Part shown: positions 34,168 through 43,430 of the stretch, piece after piece | Position numbering within the stretch: the first letter of the stretch is position 1 | Layout of the letters: every line of letters starts with the position of its first letter | DNA from: an uncultured Bacteroidales bacterium | Lineage (GTDB): Bacteria > Bacteroidota > Bacteroidia > Bacteroidales > P3 | NCBI GenBank assembly: GCA_900317285.1 | Contig: ONGA01000012.1 | Location: forward strand, 1 to 64,000 | Direction: 5' to 3' | DNA length: 64,000 nt | Notes under the pieces: generated by a model | Told to the model about the DNA's origin: nothing | Databases searched by the model: none | What the model saw: only the letters and a program-made list of their open reading frames with translations | Position numbers and translations under genes: made by a program

Positions 34168-35328
34168 ATGGATAACAAAAAACTCATGAGAAAACAAAGC
34201 ATACTTTCCATTATATCAATTCTCATTATCGCTTCCTCGTGCAACAAAGCAGTGACCGATTTTTCACCCAATCCTAAGCAGATGCTTTTGAGTGAATGGG
34301 TGTCTTTCAATGTTTGCACGGCATATTATGAAGATGGGGAATTGCAATTTGAAAGATATAATTCGAGGGTAATCATTCACAATGGTTCCACCGAAAATCA
34401 TGAAATAGCCTTTGTGAATGAAGATGGAAGCATGGCGTTGATCACTCCAACTGAAATAACATATATCAACAACGACTATAAAGTGATAGGGAAATACAAC
34501 AAAGCGGATTTCTTTTATAGTGAGTTGGTCATGGATATGCTGCAGGGGGCGCTGGATTATTTCCCCATGTATTATGAGTCGGAGGGCTGTTCCCAAATCA
34601 CATGTGATAGCCTGGCATCAGGATTTGAGGTATTTGATGGAGACACGCTATACACAGTTCCAGCTACAAAACTTGAAAGACATTGTTATGCCAATGGGAC
34701 ATGTCGGCTGAAGGAGGCTCCAATAACTCTCTTTTTTGGCACAAGATATGGTGGATTCATCAAAGCAAGGCAGACCCTGTCCAAATGGCCGACCCGCAAA
34801 GAATATGTTTCTACAATAACTGAGATCGCGTTCGACGACTGTAGCCGTATTGTCGACTCTCTCTTCTATCTCGACGCAGAAATATATAAAGACTATGACT
34901 TCGTGTCAGGCGACAAGTTTCTCCCCTATCGGGAAGCAACCGACAATACAAAAGCTACCAGTGAAGTGCTCAATCATGCTATTGTCAACCTCACTTCGGG
35001 CGACACGACGGCACTCGCTAAGATGAGCGGGGACATTCTGCTCTGTATTTTCGATTTCGGCTTGAATGAAAGTACTTACAATGAGATTGAAGCATTGGCG
35101 AAGGGAGTGGATAATGTAGTATGGTTGATGCCTGCAAGTGACAACAAGAAAAAGTTGAAAGAGATGCAGTCTGTCTTCCATCTCGGCAATGATATTTACT
35201 ACACAAAGGGATTCAATACACTCCTGTCCGAATTCAACCGATACTATTTTTTTGACAAGAAACATCAGATTGTATCATACGAAGACGGAAATGACTTTAA
35301 ACAATGGATTGAGAAACTGATAAAATGA
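34168..35328 (+). CDS. Hypothetical lipoprotein
   Basis: 386 residues; an alternative ATG at 34186 (MRKQSILSI) gives a tighter signal peptide. Lipobox in IISILIIASSCNKA. The N-terminal half is beta-rich. The C-terminal ~120 residues (SGDTTALAKMSGDILLCIFD) resemble a thioredoxin-like fold without a CxxC pair. It overlaps the next gene by 4 bases (ATGA). No family recognised; the composition is AT-rich relative to the housekeeping genes. Confidence 0.6.
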   Translation: MDNKKLMRKQSILSIISILIIASSCNKAVTDFSPNPKQMLLSEWVSFNVCTAYYEDGELQFERYNSRVIIHNGSTENHEIAFVNEDGSMALITPTEITYINNDYKVIGKYNKADFFYSELVMDMLQGALDYFPMYYESEGCSQITCDSLASGFEVFDGDTLYTVPATKLERHCYANGTCRLKEAPITLFFGTRYGGFIKARQTLSKWPTRKEYVSTITEIAFDDCSRIVDSLFYLDAEIYKDYDFVSGDKFLPYREATDNTKATSEVLNHAIVNLTSGDTTALAKMSGDILLCIFDFGLNESTYNEIEALAKGVDNVVWLMPASDNKKKLKEMQSVFHLGNDIYYTKGFNTLLSEFNRYYFFDKKHQIVSYEDGNDFKQWIEKLIK

Positions 35329-35870
35329 AAACGATTAACGCCATCTTCTCAATTATGGTTGTTGTTGCAGGACTAGCCTCCTGCAACAACAACCATTCCT
35401 CTTGTCCTGTCAGGATGCTCGACATTGACTCGGCGGGCATGGTCCTTTCTTCAATGGATGAACCTCAACTCACGGAAGAGAAAAAGCTGAAACTAAGAGA
35501 GTTGTCCAAGAATTGCACCCCAAACGTGGTGTATGAAGCGGTGCAGTCTTGTCATCTCGAGTCGGATACATCCTATTTTCTGGGTATTGCCTGGAAGATT
35601 GAGACATGGTCACGATGTGATATTGAGAAACTGCAAGTTGTCCCTTCGCCGACGGGCAACACTGAACCAGAATTAATTACAGACCCTTCTGTGGGTTATT
35701 TCGTTGTTTTCCCAGAAGTAGATGCCGAATTTTGCTCCTGGGTGGCTTATGTTGCAGACTCCGTGACCTCGGGCGCAATAGAGAAATGCCGTGCCTTGTT
35801 CGGAGAGCAACATCCTCCCATTTTCTTGTTCGATAAAGTGTGGAACTGTCATTCGAAAATAGAATATTAA
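35325..35870 (+). CDS. Hypothetical cysteine-rich lipoprotein
   Basis: 181 residues. Signal peptide with lipobox (VVVAGLASCNNN). The mature part contains seven further cysteines, suggesting disulfide bonds and exposure to the periplasm or surface. It overlaps the preceding lipoprotein gene by 4 bases, so the pair is translated together. It could be a partner or substrate of the thioredoxin-fold proteins on either side; this is inference. No family recognised. Confidence 0.58.
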   Translation: MKTINAIFSIMVVVAGLASCNNNHSSCPVRMLDIDSAGMVLSSMDEPQLTEEKKLKLRELSKNCTPNVVYEAVQSCHLESDTSYFLGIAWKIETWSRCDIEKLQVVPSPTGNTEPELITDPSVGYFVVFPEVDAEFCSWVAYVADSVTSGAIEKCRALFGEQHPPIFLFDKVWNCHSKIEY

Positions 35871-35931
35871 AAAGTGTATTGTTGGGTCGCCCCTTTGCAG
35901 TTTATTAGTATTTGTCTAAATAATAAGAAAC

Positions 35932-37134
35932 ATGAGGAGAATCATTCTACTGGCTTTGTGCTTAACCCTATTTAGGGGCACAGATATTGTGGCTCAGGAA
36001 AGGCTGATGGGTTTTTGGAGTACACGTGTTGTGCCTACACTGTCGAAAATAAACAGCATCTCGTTTGATGTGAAGACATACGACCTGCCCAACATAATGC
36101 ATGTTGAGCTGTCGGACGGAATGATTTACGCCAGCGATAGCAACAGCACCTACATCGAAATTGGCGATACTATATATTTCTTTGACCATACTTGCGGCGA
36201 TGTCCTGTACGGGTATTCCCGGCCAGACACTAACGACGGCGTGCGAATTTATAATGATATGGCGTTCTATCTCAAGCACAACGCTTTACATAGTATGCAT
36301 GAGGAAATGCCTTTCTATTTCGAGAACGGCGACGCAGGTTCTTTCGACTATCCTTTCGTGGCTTGTGATGCACGAGGCGACACATTCGTTTTCTTGACAG
36401 ATACTGTTTTGTCAGCGTATACCATTGACCGAAAGACGGGCGAATATATTCCGATATACGACACCATTACCATCAATGTCGACAAGGAAACTGCACTCGT
36501 AACGCAAGTAAACATCAACTCTTCGAAAAAAAACCACAATGTCATTTTGAAAGTGCAGAACATAGACACGGGCACCGTTCTGGACATTCCTCGTCGGCTT
36601 GACGAATGCAAAAGACGATATGAACGTTATGACATGTGGAATATCAACGAGCAGCTCCCGTTCTCAATGGTAAGCTATATGGACAAGCAGCGGGATTTTA
36701 AAGAGACTCTCTTTGGTTTCCCCATCGTGAATTTGGAACACGATACGGTGACATTGAATGAGATTGATGGATGGGTTCTGCTTTGTTTTTGGTCGTACGG
36801 TTGCAAACCGTGCTACATGGAGTTGCGTAAGTTCCAGAAAGAAAAAGAGAAAGACGGAAAGTACACCCTCGAACAGGCCGGAATAAAAACGATGTTTGTC
36901 AATGACTACAGCAACATCACAGAGGCTTTCAAAAAAGTTGCCGACAGATTTGACGCACACGAGATATTGTATTCGGCCAAAGGAATCGGCAAACATATCA
37001 ATGTGCCGACAACTCCGATGGCATTCCTTGTCACTCCCGACAAGAAGGTGATAGAGCTCAAAGAAGACCTGCTGGAATCCTATGATGAAATATTCCAAAT
37101 TGTCAACTCGAGCTCACATAACAAAAAACACTAA
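35932..37134 (+). CDS. TlpA/thioredoxin-like exported protein
   Basis: 400 residues with a signal peptide (MRRIILLALCLTLFRGTDIV). A beta-rich N-terminal part (25-240) is followed by a TlpA-like thioredoxin domain (about 265-395) with LLCFWSYGCKPCYMELRKF; the redox motif is CKPC. VPTTPMAFLVTPDKK supplies the cis-proline region. This two-part layout is common in Bacteroidetes exported thioredoxins. It probably reduces or isomerises disulfides in the envelope. The native partner is not identifiable from sequence. Confidence 0.75.
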   Translation: MRRIILLALCLTLFRGTDIVAQERLMGFWSTRVVPTLSKINSISFDVKTYDLPNIMHVELSDGMIYASDSNSTYIEIGDTIYFFDHTCGDVLYGYSRPDTNDGVRIYNDMAFYLKHNALHSMHEEMPFYFENGDAGSFDYPFVACDARGDTFVFLTDTVLSAYTIDRKTGEYIPIYDTITINVDKETALVTQVNINSSKKNHNVILKVQNIDTGTVLDIPRRLDECKRRYERYDMWNINEQLPFSMVSYMDKQRDFKETLFGFPIVNLEHDTVTLNEIDGWVLLCFWSYGCKPCYMELRKFQKEKEKDGKYTLEQAGIKTMFVNDYSNITEAFKKVADRFDAHEILYSAKGIGKHINVPTTPMAFLVTPDKKVIELKEDLLESYDEIFQIVNSSSHNKKH

Positions 37135-37178
37135 ACAACCATTAGAAAAACTTCTACATTTCATATTCCCTGTTCGAA

Positions 37179-37325
37179 AATGTGTGAAATTGTTTGTGGG
37201 ATGTAAATTATTGAAAAAGAATAGTCTCGCTCCCCTGTGAGGGTGCGGGTATTAAAAAAATGGCAAAAAAGTTTCATTTTTCGTGTTACTTTTTTGCCTT
37301 TTTTGCAACTAATATAGTGTAGGGG
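37179..37325 (+). repeat. Hairpin/promoter cassette, copy 2
   Basis: 147 bases almost identical to 41993-42140. It contains a perfect 11-bp stem GGCAAAAAAGT/ACTTTTTTGCC (37262-37272 with 37288-37298). The -7-like element here is CTTTTTTGC (37298-37306) and lacks the TA. No gene starts within 370 bases downstream, unlike the other copies. Confidence 0.8.
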
Positions 37326-37702
37326 AATCTCTACATAAGCAAACCCGAAGGTGTGTCGAGAAGGACTCTGGCGGCATCCCCGAGGGTGAATAAAAAACAT
37401 GGAGTCCATTAAACACATCAGGAAAGGAACGATGAATTGCATGAAAAAAGTCCCGTCACAAGAGGTGCGCCGTTGCGACGGGACGGATAATTGAGGGTGT
37501 CCCGCAGGGAGAGTGTCTTGGAATTAGCAGTTCATTCACTTGCCCTGCCATCGAACACCCAAGGCGTAAAGAGGTCTTTACAGAGAGGACAACGCGGAAA
37601 GACTATCTTTATTGTGTGTCAAGGAGAAAATAAGTTGCCTCCTAAGCACGCAGCACTAAATCAAGCAACTAGAACTTTTAAGAACTAATTTAAACTAAAA
37701 AA
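37326..37702. other. Gene-free region after cassette copy 2
   Basis: I see no convincing protein gene. It holds a short frame (37399-37494, 31 codons), a GTCCCGTC/GACGGGAC hairpin (about 37449-37483) and a 7-bp inverted repeat GTAAAGA/TCTTTAC (37566-37572 with 37575-37581). A TATCTTTA element near 37600 could drive the lipoprotein at 37703. It may be the remains of a gene once driven by the cassette. Confidence 0.4.
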
Positions 37703-38239
37703 ATGAAAAAAAGTTTTTTGACCCTTATGGGTATTGCCGTAATTGCAACAACTGCGTTAATCTTCAGCTGCAATAAAGAAGAACACGGAATTTCGAAAGA
37801 TAATATTGTAGGCGAACAAGCCATGAAAGGTCAAACCAAAAGAGCATATAGACCGTGTACCCCCCATTTAAAATTTAGAGATACCCCTGGTGCACGGTGT
37901 GGAAGTGGTACTATGAACTATTGTGGACATGACATCGATGCTATTCTGAATGGAGATGAAGTATGCTTCGTTGAACGAGTAAATATGCCGAATTACTATG
38001 AAATCAACATGATTATGTCTATAAAGGATCTCCTCAAAAAAATTAAGAATGGAGGTGAATTGTTGTATTGTGCAAAAAATGGTAAACCTATGACTTTCCA
38101 CGATGACTTCCATATCCTTTCTGAGGAGTTGATTGAATTTATTGGCACGGATTTGATTCCTGCAGGTACATATAAAACCTCCATTATTAACTTTAAGGGG
38201 GAAGAATCTGTTTATATTGAATTTGGCGAAATCAAATAA
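37703..38239 (+). CDS. Hypothetical lipoprotein
   Basis: 178 residues. Lipobox in AVIATTALIFSCNKEE. The mature protein has paired cysteines (ARCGSGTMNYCGHD) and an alpha/beta-looking second half. AT-rich codon use sets it apart from the flanking housekeeping genes. A strong terminator follows within 12 bases, so it is probably a single-gene transcript. No family recognised. Confidence 0.6.
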   Translation: MKKSFLTLMGIAVIATTALIFSCNKEEHGISKDNIVGEQAMKGQTKRAYRPCTPHLKFRDTPGARCGSGTMNYCGHDIDAILNGDEVCFVERVNMPNYYEINMIMSIKDLLKKIKNGGELLYCAKNGKPMTFHDDFHILSEELIEFIGTDLIPAGTYKTSIINFKGEESVYIEFGEIK

Positions 38240-38250
38240 TGATCGCGTGA

Positions 38251-38283
38251 AGAGGCAAAGCATACGTTGCTTTGCCTCTTTTT
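38251..38283 (+). terminator. Intrinsic terminator
   Basis: Perfect 12-bp stem AGAGGCAAAGCA/TGCTTTGCCTCT (38251-38262 with 38268-38279), 5-base loop, then TTTTT. It closes the lipoprotein transcript and isolates the BspA-like genes. Confidence 0.9.
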
Positions 38284-38311
38284 ATAAATTAATAAAAATT
38301 AAATTATTATT

Positions 38312-40084
38312 ATGAAAAAACTCATCTACTTTTTGGCAGGGTTATTCCTTCTGTGCGTATCTTCTGTGGCTTCAGCTCAGTATTTTATGTCGGGAGGGCT
38401 AGGCTACAATATTCTTTCCCCGATAACCCAAACTGTGGAGGTGACAGGCAGTGATAATTGCTCCGTTTACTCTGGCAACATTAATATTCCTGCTACGGTG
38501 ACGCACAACGGTATTACCTATGATGTTGTCGCCTTGGGTGAATATGCATTTTATGAGGCTGCACTCTCTGGTATTACTATTCCGACATCAGTTACTCAGA
38601 TAAAAGAGGGCTGCTTCCGGGATGTCACCGGCCTTACCTCTATTAATGTTCCCGCCTCGGTGACCGATATTGAGCTGTGGGCATTTGCGGCTGTGGGTCT
38701 TACGAATATCAATGTTGACGAGACTAATCCCAACTACTGTTCGATAGATGGAATCCTTTTCAGTAAGGACACTACAACCTTGGTGGAGTGTCCTCGAGGG
38801 AAAAGGGGAACAATCAATCTGCCCCAGAATACACGATACATAGATCCCTGTGCATTCTTCGATTGCAAAACAATAACGGATGTTACTCTTCCCGAAGGTT
38901 TGTCGAGTATCGGTTTTTGGGCGTTTATGGGTGCAAATCGGCTGAACAACATTGTTATTCCTTCATCGGTGTCGTATATTGGTGACAATCTTTTTGGAGG
39001 TTGTTCCGCACTTGCGAATCTTACCCTTGAAACAGGAAATACACATTATTACTTGGATGGGATGATGATCTATTCCGCGGGGGGCGACACCCTTGTGTCG
39101 GCTCATAGGAGCGCAGATTCGGTGTTTTTACCCAATACAGTGCGTGTCGTCTCAGGCTTTGGGTTCAATTCAAGAATTAAATATGTCCTTGTACCAGAGG
39201 GAGTGACTACTATTGCCGACAATGCCTTTGCGGAAAGCTCCTTGAGAAGCATCGACTTACCTAGTCATCTGGAACGGATAAAATGCTATGCATTTGATTA
39301 CTGCACATCGCTGGTACGGGTCGATATGCCTACAACCCTCGATACGATGGAATTGGGATGTTTTGAGGGTTGCTCTCGATTGACTTCGATTGACTTGCCG
39401 AATGGTCTTCGAACCATACCCAGAGAGGCATTTATGTTTTGCACCTCTTTGGCACACATAAACTGGGGAGATTCCATTGAAACCATTGATGAGTTTGCGT
39501 TTGGCAATTGTGCATTGTCGGAATTGCAGCTGCCTCCCTCGCTGCGTGTTGTCCGCCCTAGAGCATTCTGGAAAGGCCGTAAGATGAACAGAGTAGTCTT
39601 CTCGGCTCCAATTGACACCATAGAATGGGGGGCGTTCGATGAGCATCCGATTAGAACATTGCAGTTGAAAAACACTCTGCCGCCAGTTACCACAGAATAC
39701 GGTTACGACGATATGAATGGATGTCTGGCAGGGACGACCGTCGACAGTATTATTATTCCTTGTGGCAGCCGCGAGGCATACTTGGCAGATGATTACTGGG
39801 GTCAATTCTCGGACAAATATTATGAGGACTGCAATGGAATCGATGTCCCGAGGGAGTCCGAGTTATCTGTCTATCCCAACCCTGCAACCGACCACATAAT
39901 CGTCCAGGGACTCCGAGAATGTCAACGTGTCGAACTTGTCAACACCCTCGGACAAACTGTTCTCTCACGCAATATTGTCGGCGACACCCTCGAGATTGAT
40001 GTTCGTGGCCTGGAGCGTGGAATCTACTTCCTCCGCGCCCACTTCACTGACAGAATGGTGACCAGCAAGATGATACTGCAATAA
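38312..40084 (+). CDS. BspA-like leucine-rich-repeat protein with T9SS signal (first)
   Basis: 590 residues. Signal peptide (MKKLIYFLAGLFLLCVSSVASA), then about 17 LRR_5-type repeats of roughly 22-24 residues (for example LTSINVPASVTDIELWAFAA). A T9SS type A sorting domain starts near SVYPNPATDHIIVQGL and runs to the end. BspA-like proteins are surface adhesins that bind host proteins or other bacteria. It is a tandem paralogue of the next gene, and their signal peptides are nearly identical at DNA level. Secretion through the type IX system and surface attachment are expected. Confidence 0.87.
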   Translation: MKKLIYFLAGLFLLCVSSVASAQYFMSGGLGYNILSPITQTVEVTGSDNCSVYSGNINIPATVTHNGITYDVVALGEYAFYEAALSGITIPTSVTQIKEGCFRDVTGLTSINVPASVTDIELWAFAAVGLTNINVDETNPNYCSIDGILFSKDTTTLVECPRGKRGTINLPQNTRYIDPCAFFDCKTITDVTLPEGLSSIGFWAFMGANRLNNIVIPSSVSYIGDNLFGGCSALANLTLETGNTHYYLDGMMIYSAGGDTLVSAHRSADSVFLPNTVRVVSGFGFNSRIKYVLVPEGVTTIADNAFAESSLRSIDLPSHLERIKCYAFDYCTSLVRVDMPTTLDTMELGCFEGCSRLTSIDLPNGLRTIPREAFMFCTSLAHINWGDSIETIDEFAFGNCALSELQLPPSLRVVRPRAFWKGRKMNRVVFSAPIDTIEWGAFDEHPIRTLQLKNTLPPVTTEYGYDDMNGCLAGTTVDSIIIPCGSREAYLADDYWGQFSDKYYEDCNGIDVPRESELSVYPNPATDHIIVQGLRECQRVELVNTLGQTVLSRNIVGDTLEIDVRGLERGIYFLRAHFTDRMVTSKMILQ

Positions 40085-40204
40085 AACATGGGTTAACGTG
40101 AGCTCGAGTGTGGACTCATTTTGCAATTCTAGTTGATAAAGAAACTCTCGTCAACTTCCTATCGAGGTGCTGATATTTAGATAATTCTACTAAACATTCT
40201 TATT

Positions 40205-41956
40205 ATGAAAAAACTCATCTACTTTTTGGCAGGGTCGTTCCTTCTGTGCTTGTCTTCCAACGCTTCGGCTCAGTATTTTGAAGAAGGAGGAATTGCATAC
40301 AATGTTTTGTCTGCTACGGAGCATACCGTCGAAGTGGCACCGCTGGAATGCACCTACTATAGGGGCAACATCAACATCCCGTCCACAGTGGTTTACAACG
40401 ACACAACCTACGATGTTGTCGCCCTGGGGGAAGAGGCGTTTGCCTACAGCACGATTTCCTGCGTCACCATCCCGTCGTCCGTCACCCGAATCAAAAATAG
40501 TTGTTTCATGGGCAACCGCGGAATGTCAACCATCAATATACCAGCCTCTGTGACCGGTATCGAGGCTCAGGCTCTTGCAGCCTACGGTGTGACAGCCATC
40601 AATGTGGATGAAAACAACCCGAATTACAGGTCGATAGGCGGGGTGGTGTTCAGCAAAGACACGTCGACTGTGATACAGTGCCCTACGGGGAAAAGCGGAG
40701 TCTTGACCCTGCCATCGAATACCACACATGTGGCACTTGCCGCTTTTGCCTACTGCAATGCTTTGACCGGGATAACTCTTCCTGAGGGGCTTCGCAGTAT
40801 AGAAACATGTGCCTTTTTCGGAGACCATCAGATTAACAACATCGTCATTCCTGCATCAGTAACTTATATTGGCACGAATCCTTTTGGAAACTGCAAGGTC
40901 CTCAACAACCTTACCATAGCGGCGGGAAACACGCATTATTACATGGACGGCATGGCGATTTACTCCATGGGTGGCGACACCCTTTTGTCATGCCACAAGA
41001 GTGCGGATTCCGTTTTCCTTCCGAACACTTTGCGCGTAGTATATGGCTTCCTTTACAACAAAGATGTAAAATACATCCACATCCCTGACAATGTCGCCAT
41101 AATAGGTGACAACGCATTTTGCAGCAGCTCGCTGATAAGCATTGACATGCCAAACCATTTGGAGTTTATCGATGCCTACGCTTTCAGCGATTGTGATTCG
41201 CTGATTCGTGTCGGGATGCCTTCCAGCCTCGACAGGATGGGCGAAGGAGTCTTTGAATATTGCTCACACCTGCCTTCAATCGACATACCAAACGGTCTGC
41301 AGGTTATTCCCTACATGTCATTTTACTTCTGCGAAGCCCTGTCGAGTATCGCCTGGGGTGATGCGGTTGAAGCCATAGATTCGTTTGCTTTTGGTGGATG
41401 TGCATTCGAAGAGCTGCTGCTGCCGCCCACGCTGCGGTCTGTCCGGGTTGGCGCCTTTAACGGCTATTATGACGGGACGCTGCGCAGGGTCGCCTTCTCA
41501 GCCCCGGTTGACACCATAGAGGCCGAGGCTTTCTTTGGTCAGCCTCTGGAACTATTGCATTTGAAAAACAGCATTCCCCCTGTCACTACATGGATGGGAT
41601 GCTTGAACGATGTGGACAGCATCATCGTCCCCTGCGGCAGTCTCAACGCATACGAGTCAGACAGCTACTGGAGTCTATTCGCTGGCGATTACTATGAAGA
41701 ATGCAACGGAATCGACACGCCGGCAAGCCGCACCGTGTCCGTCTCCCCCAACCCCGCAACCGACCACCTCACCGTCCGCGGCATCGACGGCTGCCGTCGC
41801 GTCGAACTTGTAAACATGATCGGACAAACCGTCCTCTCCCGTGAGGTTGTCGGCGGCATCGTCGAGCTGGATGTCCATGGCCTTGAACGAGGCAGCTACT
41901 TCCTCCGGATCCATGATCACAATAATATTGCGACCCACAAAGTGATCCTGCGATGA
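40205..41956 (+). CDS. BspA-like leucine-rich-repeat protein with T9SS signal (second)
   Basis: 583 residues, aligning end to end with the gene at 38312-40084: same signal peptide, same LRR_5 layout, same T9SS C-terminus (SVSPNPATDHLTVRGI). Third-position GC is visibly higher than in the first copy, so the pair has diverged in codon use as well as in protein. The 120-base gap between them shows no clear terminator; co-transcription is possible. Likely a surface adhesin; the ligand is unknown. Confidence 0.87.
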   Translation: MKKLIYFLAGSFLLCLSSNASAQYFEEGGIAYNVLSATEHTVEVAPLECTYYRGNINIPSTVVYNDTTYDVVALGEEAFAYSTISCVTIPSSVTRIKNSCFMGNRGMSTINIPASVTGIEAQALAAYGVTAINVDENNPNYRSIGGVVFSKDTSTVIQCPTGKSGVLTLPSNTTHVALAAFAYCNALTGITLPEGLRSIETCAFFGDHQINNIVIPASVTYIGTNPFGNCKVLNNLTIAAGNTHYYMDGMAIYSMGGDTLLSCHKSADSVFLPNTLRVVYGFLYNKDVKYIHIPDNVAIIGDNAFCSSSLISIDMPNHLEFIDAYAFSDCDSLIRVGMPSSLDRMGEGVFEYCSHLPSIDIPNGLQVIPYMSFYFCEALSSIAWGDAVEAIDSFAFGGCAFEELLLPPTLRSVRVGAFNGYYDGTLRRVAFSAPVDTIEAEAFFGQPLELLHLKNSIPPVTTWMGCLNDVDSIIVPCGSLNAYESDSYWSLFAGDYYEECNGIDTPASRTVSVSPNPATDHLTVRGIDGCRRVELVNMIGQTVLSREVVGGIVELDVHGLERGSYFLRIHDHNNIATHKVILR

Positions 41957-41992
41957 TATAGTGCGCAGTGATTCCTCCATTTTCTGTCCGAT

Positions 41993-42140
41993 AATGTGTG
42001 AAATCGTTTGTGGGATGTAAATTATTGAAAAAGAATAGTCTCGCTCCCCTGTGAGGGCGCGGACATTAAAAAAATGGCAAAAAAGTTTCATTTTTCGTGT
42101 TACTTTTTTGCTATTTTTGCAACTAATTATAATGTAGGGG
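41993..42140 (+). repeat. Hairpin/promoter cassette, copy 3
   Basis: 148 bases nearly identical to 37179-37325. The stem GGCAAAAAAGT/ACTTTTTTGC (42076-42086 with 42102-42111) is kept. This copy has a perfect -7 element TATTTTTGC (42112-42120), 48 bases before the gene at 42169, so it probably is that gene's promoter. Confidence 0.8.
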
Positions 42141-42168
42141 TCCCTCCCACTAAATAAAAGGATAAACA

Positions 42169-42783
42169 ATGAAGAAAGTAATCGTAATGCTGGCATGCGT
42201 GCTGGCTATCGGCGCGGCAAGCGCCCAGGAAAACAAAACACAGAAATTCGAACTCGGTGCCAACGTCGGCATCACCACGTTCAACAATTACAGCGCGCTA
42301 TCGCTCTTCCAAGACGCTGCCGACAGCTACTCCAACTGGAGTGAGTCCATCCACTTCGGTTACCGTATGGACAACACAATGTACGGATTGAAGCTCGGCT
42401 ACTCTCTCTTCAGTACTTCGGCTGTGGCAGTCAACGAGCGGTGCAACCAGCTGAAATTCGGAGTGATGCTTCGCCGCTATGCGAAAATCAACAACCGTTT
42501 TGAAGGTCTCTTTGGTTTGGGGTTCAATGCGACCTATTGGGGCAACACATTCTCGTACCTTGGCGACGACTACAGCCGTAGTCGCTGGGGAATGGATGCC
42601 GAGTTTGAGATTGGGCTCAACTACGTGCTCGAAGACGGAAACTACTTCGGTGTGCGTGCCGGATACACAGTCTCGGGGAGCACATTCAAGAAGGATTTGG
42701 ACCTGCCCACCGGTCTCAATGCCAACGACAAGCGAACTTATGGCGGCTACACCCTCTCCCTGCAGTACGGCATCCGATTCTAA
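42169..42783 (+). CDS. Small outer-membrane beta-barrel protein
   Basis: 204 residues with a signal peptide (MKKVIVMLACVLAIGAASA). The mature part alternates polar and hydrophobic residues in eight or so strands (FELGANVGITTFNNY, YFGVRAGYTVSG, TLSLQYGIRF) and ends in an aromatic Phe, as in outer-membrane barrels of the OmpW/OmpX size class. Function unknown. It is driven by cassette copy 3. The next lipoprotein begins 10 bases after it. Confidence 0.72.
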   Translation: MKKVIVMLACVLAIGAASAQENKTQKFELGANVGITTFNNYSALSLFQDAADSYSNWSESIHFGYRMDNTMYGLKLGYSLFSTSAVAVNERCNQLKFGVMLRRYAKINNRFEGLFGLGFNATYWGNTFSYLGDDYSRSRWGMDAEFEIGLNYVLEDGNYFGVRAGYTVSGSTFKKDLDLPTGLNANDKRTYGGYTLSLQYGIRF

Positions 42784-42793
42784 AATTCTGTAA

Positions 42794-43402
42794 TTGTCGT
42801 CGATTTTGAATAATCTGTTATTGTGTTCTTTTGTCGTGCTGTTATCGGGTTGTTCGTCCATAGCAAAGACAGTTTTCGGCGTTGAAGAGCTTAGGGAATT
42901 CGACAGTAAACGTGTTGAGTCTTTTCTGACGGAAAGTCAAAATACCATAGACTGCACCCAAATTGTCGCCACAGAGGATCAGGTGGATAGCATGATTCGT
43001 CTGGACCTTGACAGCAATATGATGCAACATCGTGCGCAACCCGTGCAGGTGCTATACTTCGACAATGACTCGCTGGCGTTCTATCATATCAATTGCTATA
43101 CCCAAAGTGGATTTATGTCTTTCGACTGGAACAATTATGGTTCTTTCGATAGCTTCCCTCCGACTCCCAGCGTTGTTGAAGATATACATGGCAGTATGGC
43201 GATTGATAAATATAGGACCATCTTCCCTGACCTTAAGACAGAGACACGCTATACCATTATTATCCTTTGGAGCAATATGCTCCGAAAGGTGTCACGGAAG
43301 GCGGTCAAAACCGTGGCAGACAATATCAGGGGCCATTCCGACTGCACGGTAGTGCTCGTCAACACCGACAGGTGGTGGATTCATTATCTAAACAATAACT
43401 AA
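42794..43402 (+). CDS. Hypothetical lipoprotein, TTG start
   Basis: 202 residues. No ATG is available, so the TTG at 42794 is the best start and yields a lipoprotein signal (LLLCSFVVLLSGCSSIAK). A second TTG at 42806 is possible. The C-terminal half (TRYTIIILWSNMLRKVSRKA) looks like a thioredoxin-type strand-helix but lacks the CxxC pair. It lies between a barrel gene and a thioredoxin-fold lipoprotein. No family recognised. Confidence 0.5.
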   Translation: MSSILNNLLLCSFVVLLSGCSSIAKTVFGVEELREFDSKRVESFLTESQNTIDCTQIVATEDQVDSMIRLDLDSNMMQHRAQPVQVLYFDNDSLAFYHINCYTQSGFMSFDWNNYGSFDSFPPTPSVVEDIHGSMAIDKYRTIFPDLKTETRYTIIILWSNMLRKVSRKAVKTVADNIRGHSDCTVVLVNTDRWWIHYLNNN

Positions 43403-43430
43403 CTATCCCGTCACTCAGTAATATTCAATA

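Noticed and set aside
37491-37688. 65-residue frame in the gap before the lipoprotein at 37703
   Set aside because: No signal, motif or ribosome binding site, and its region looks like decayed intergenic DNA.
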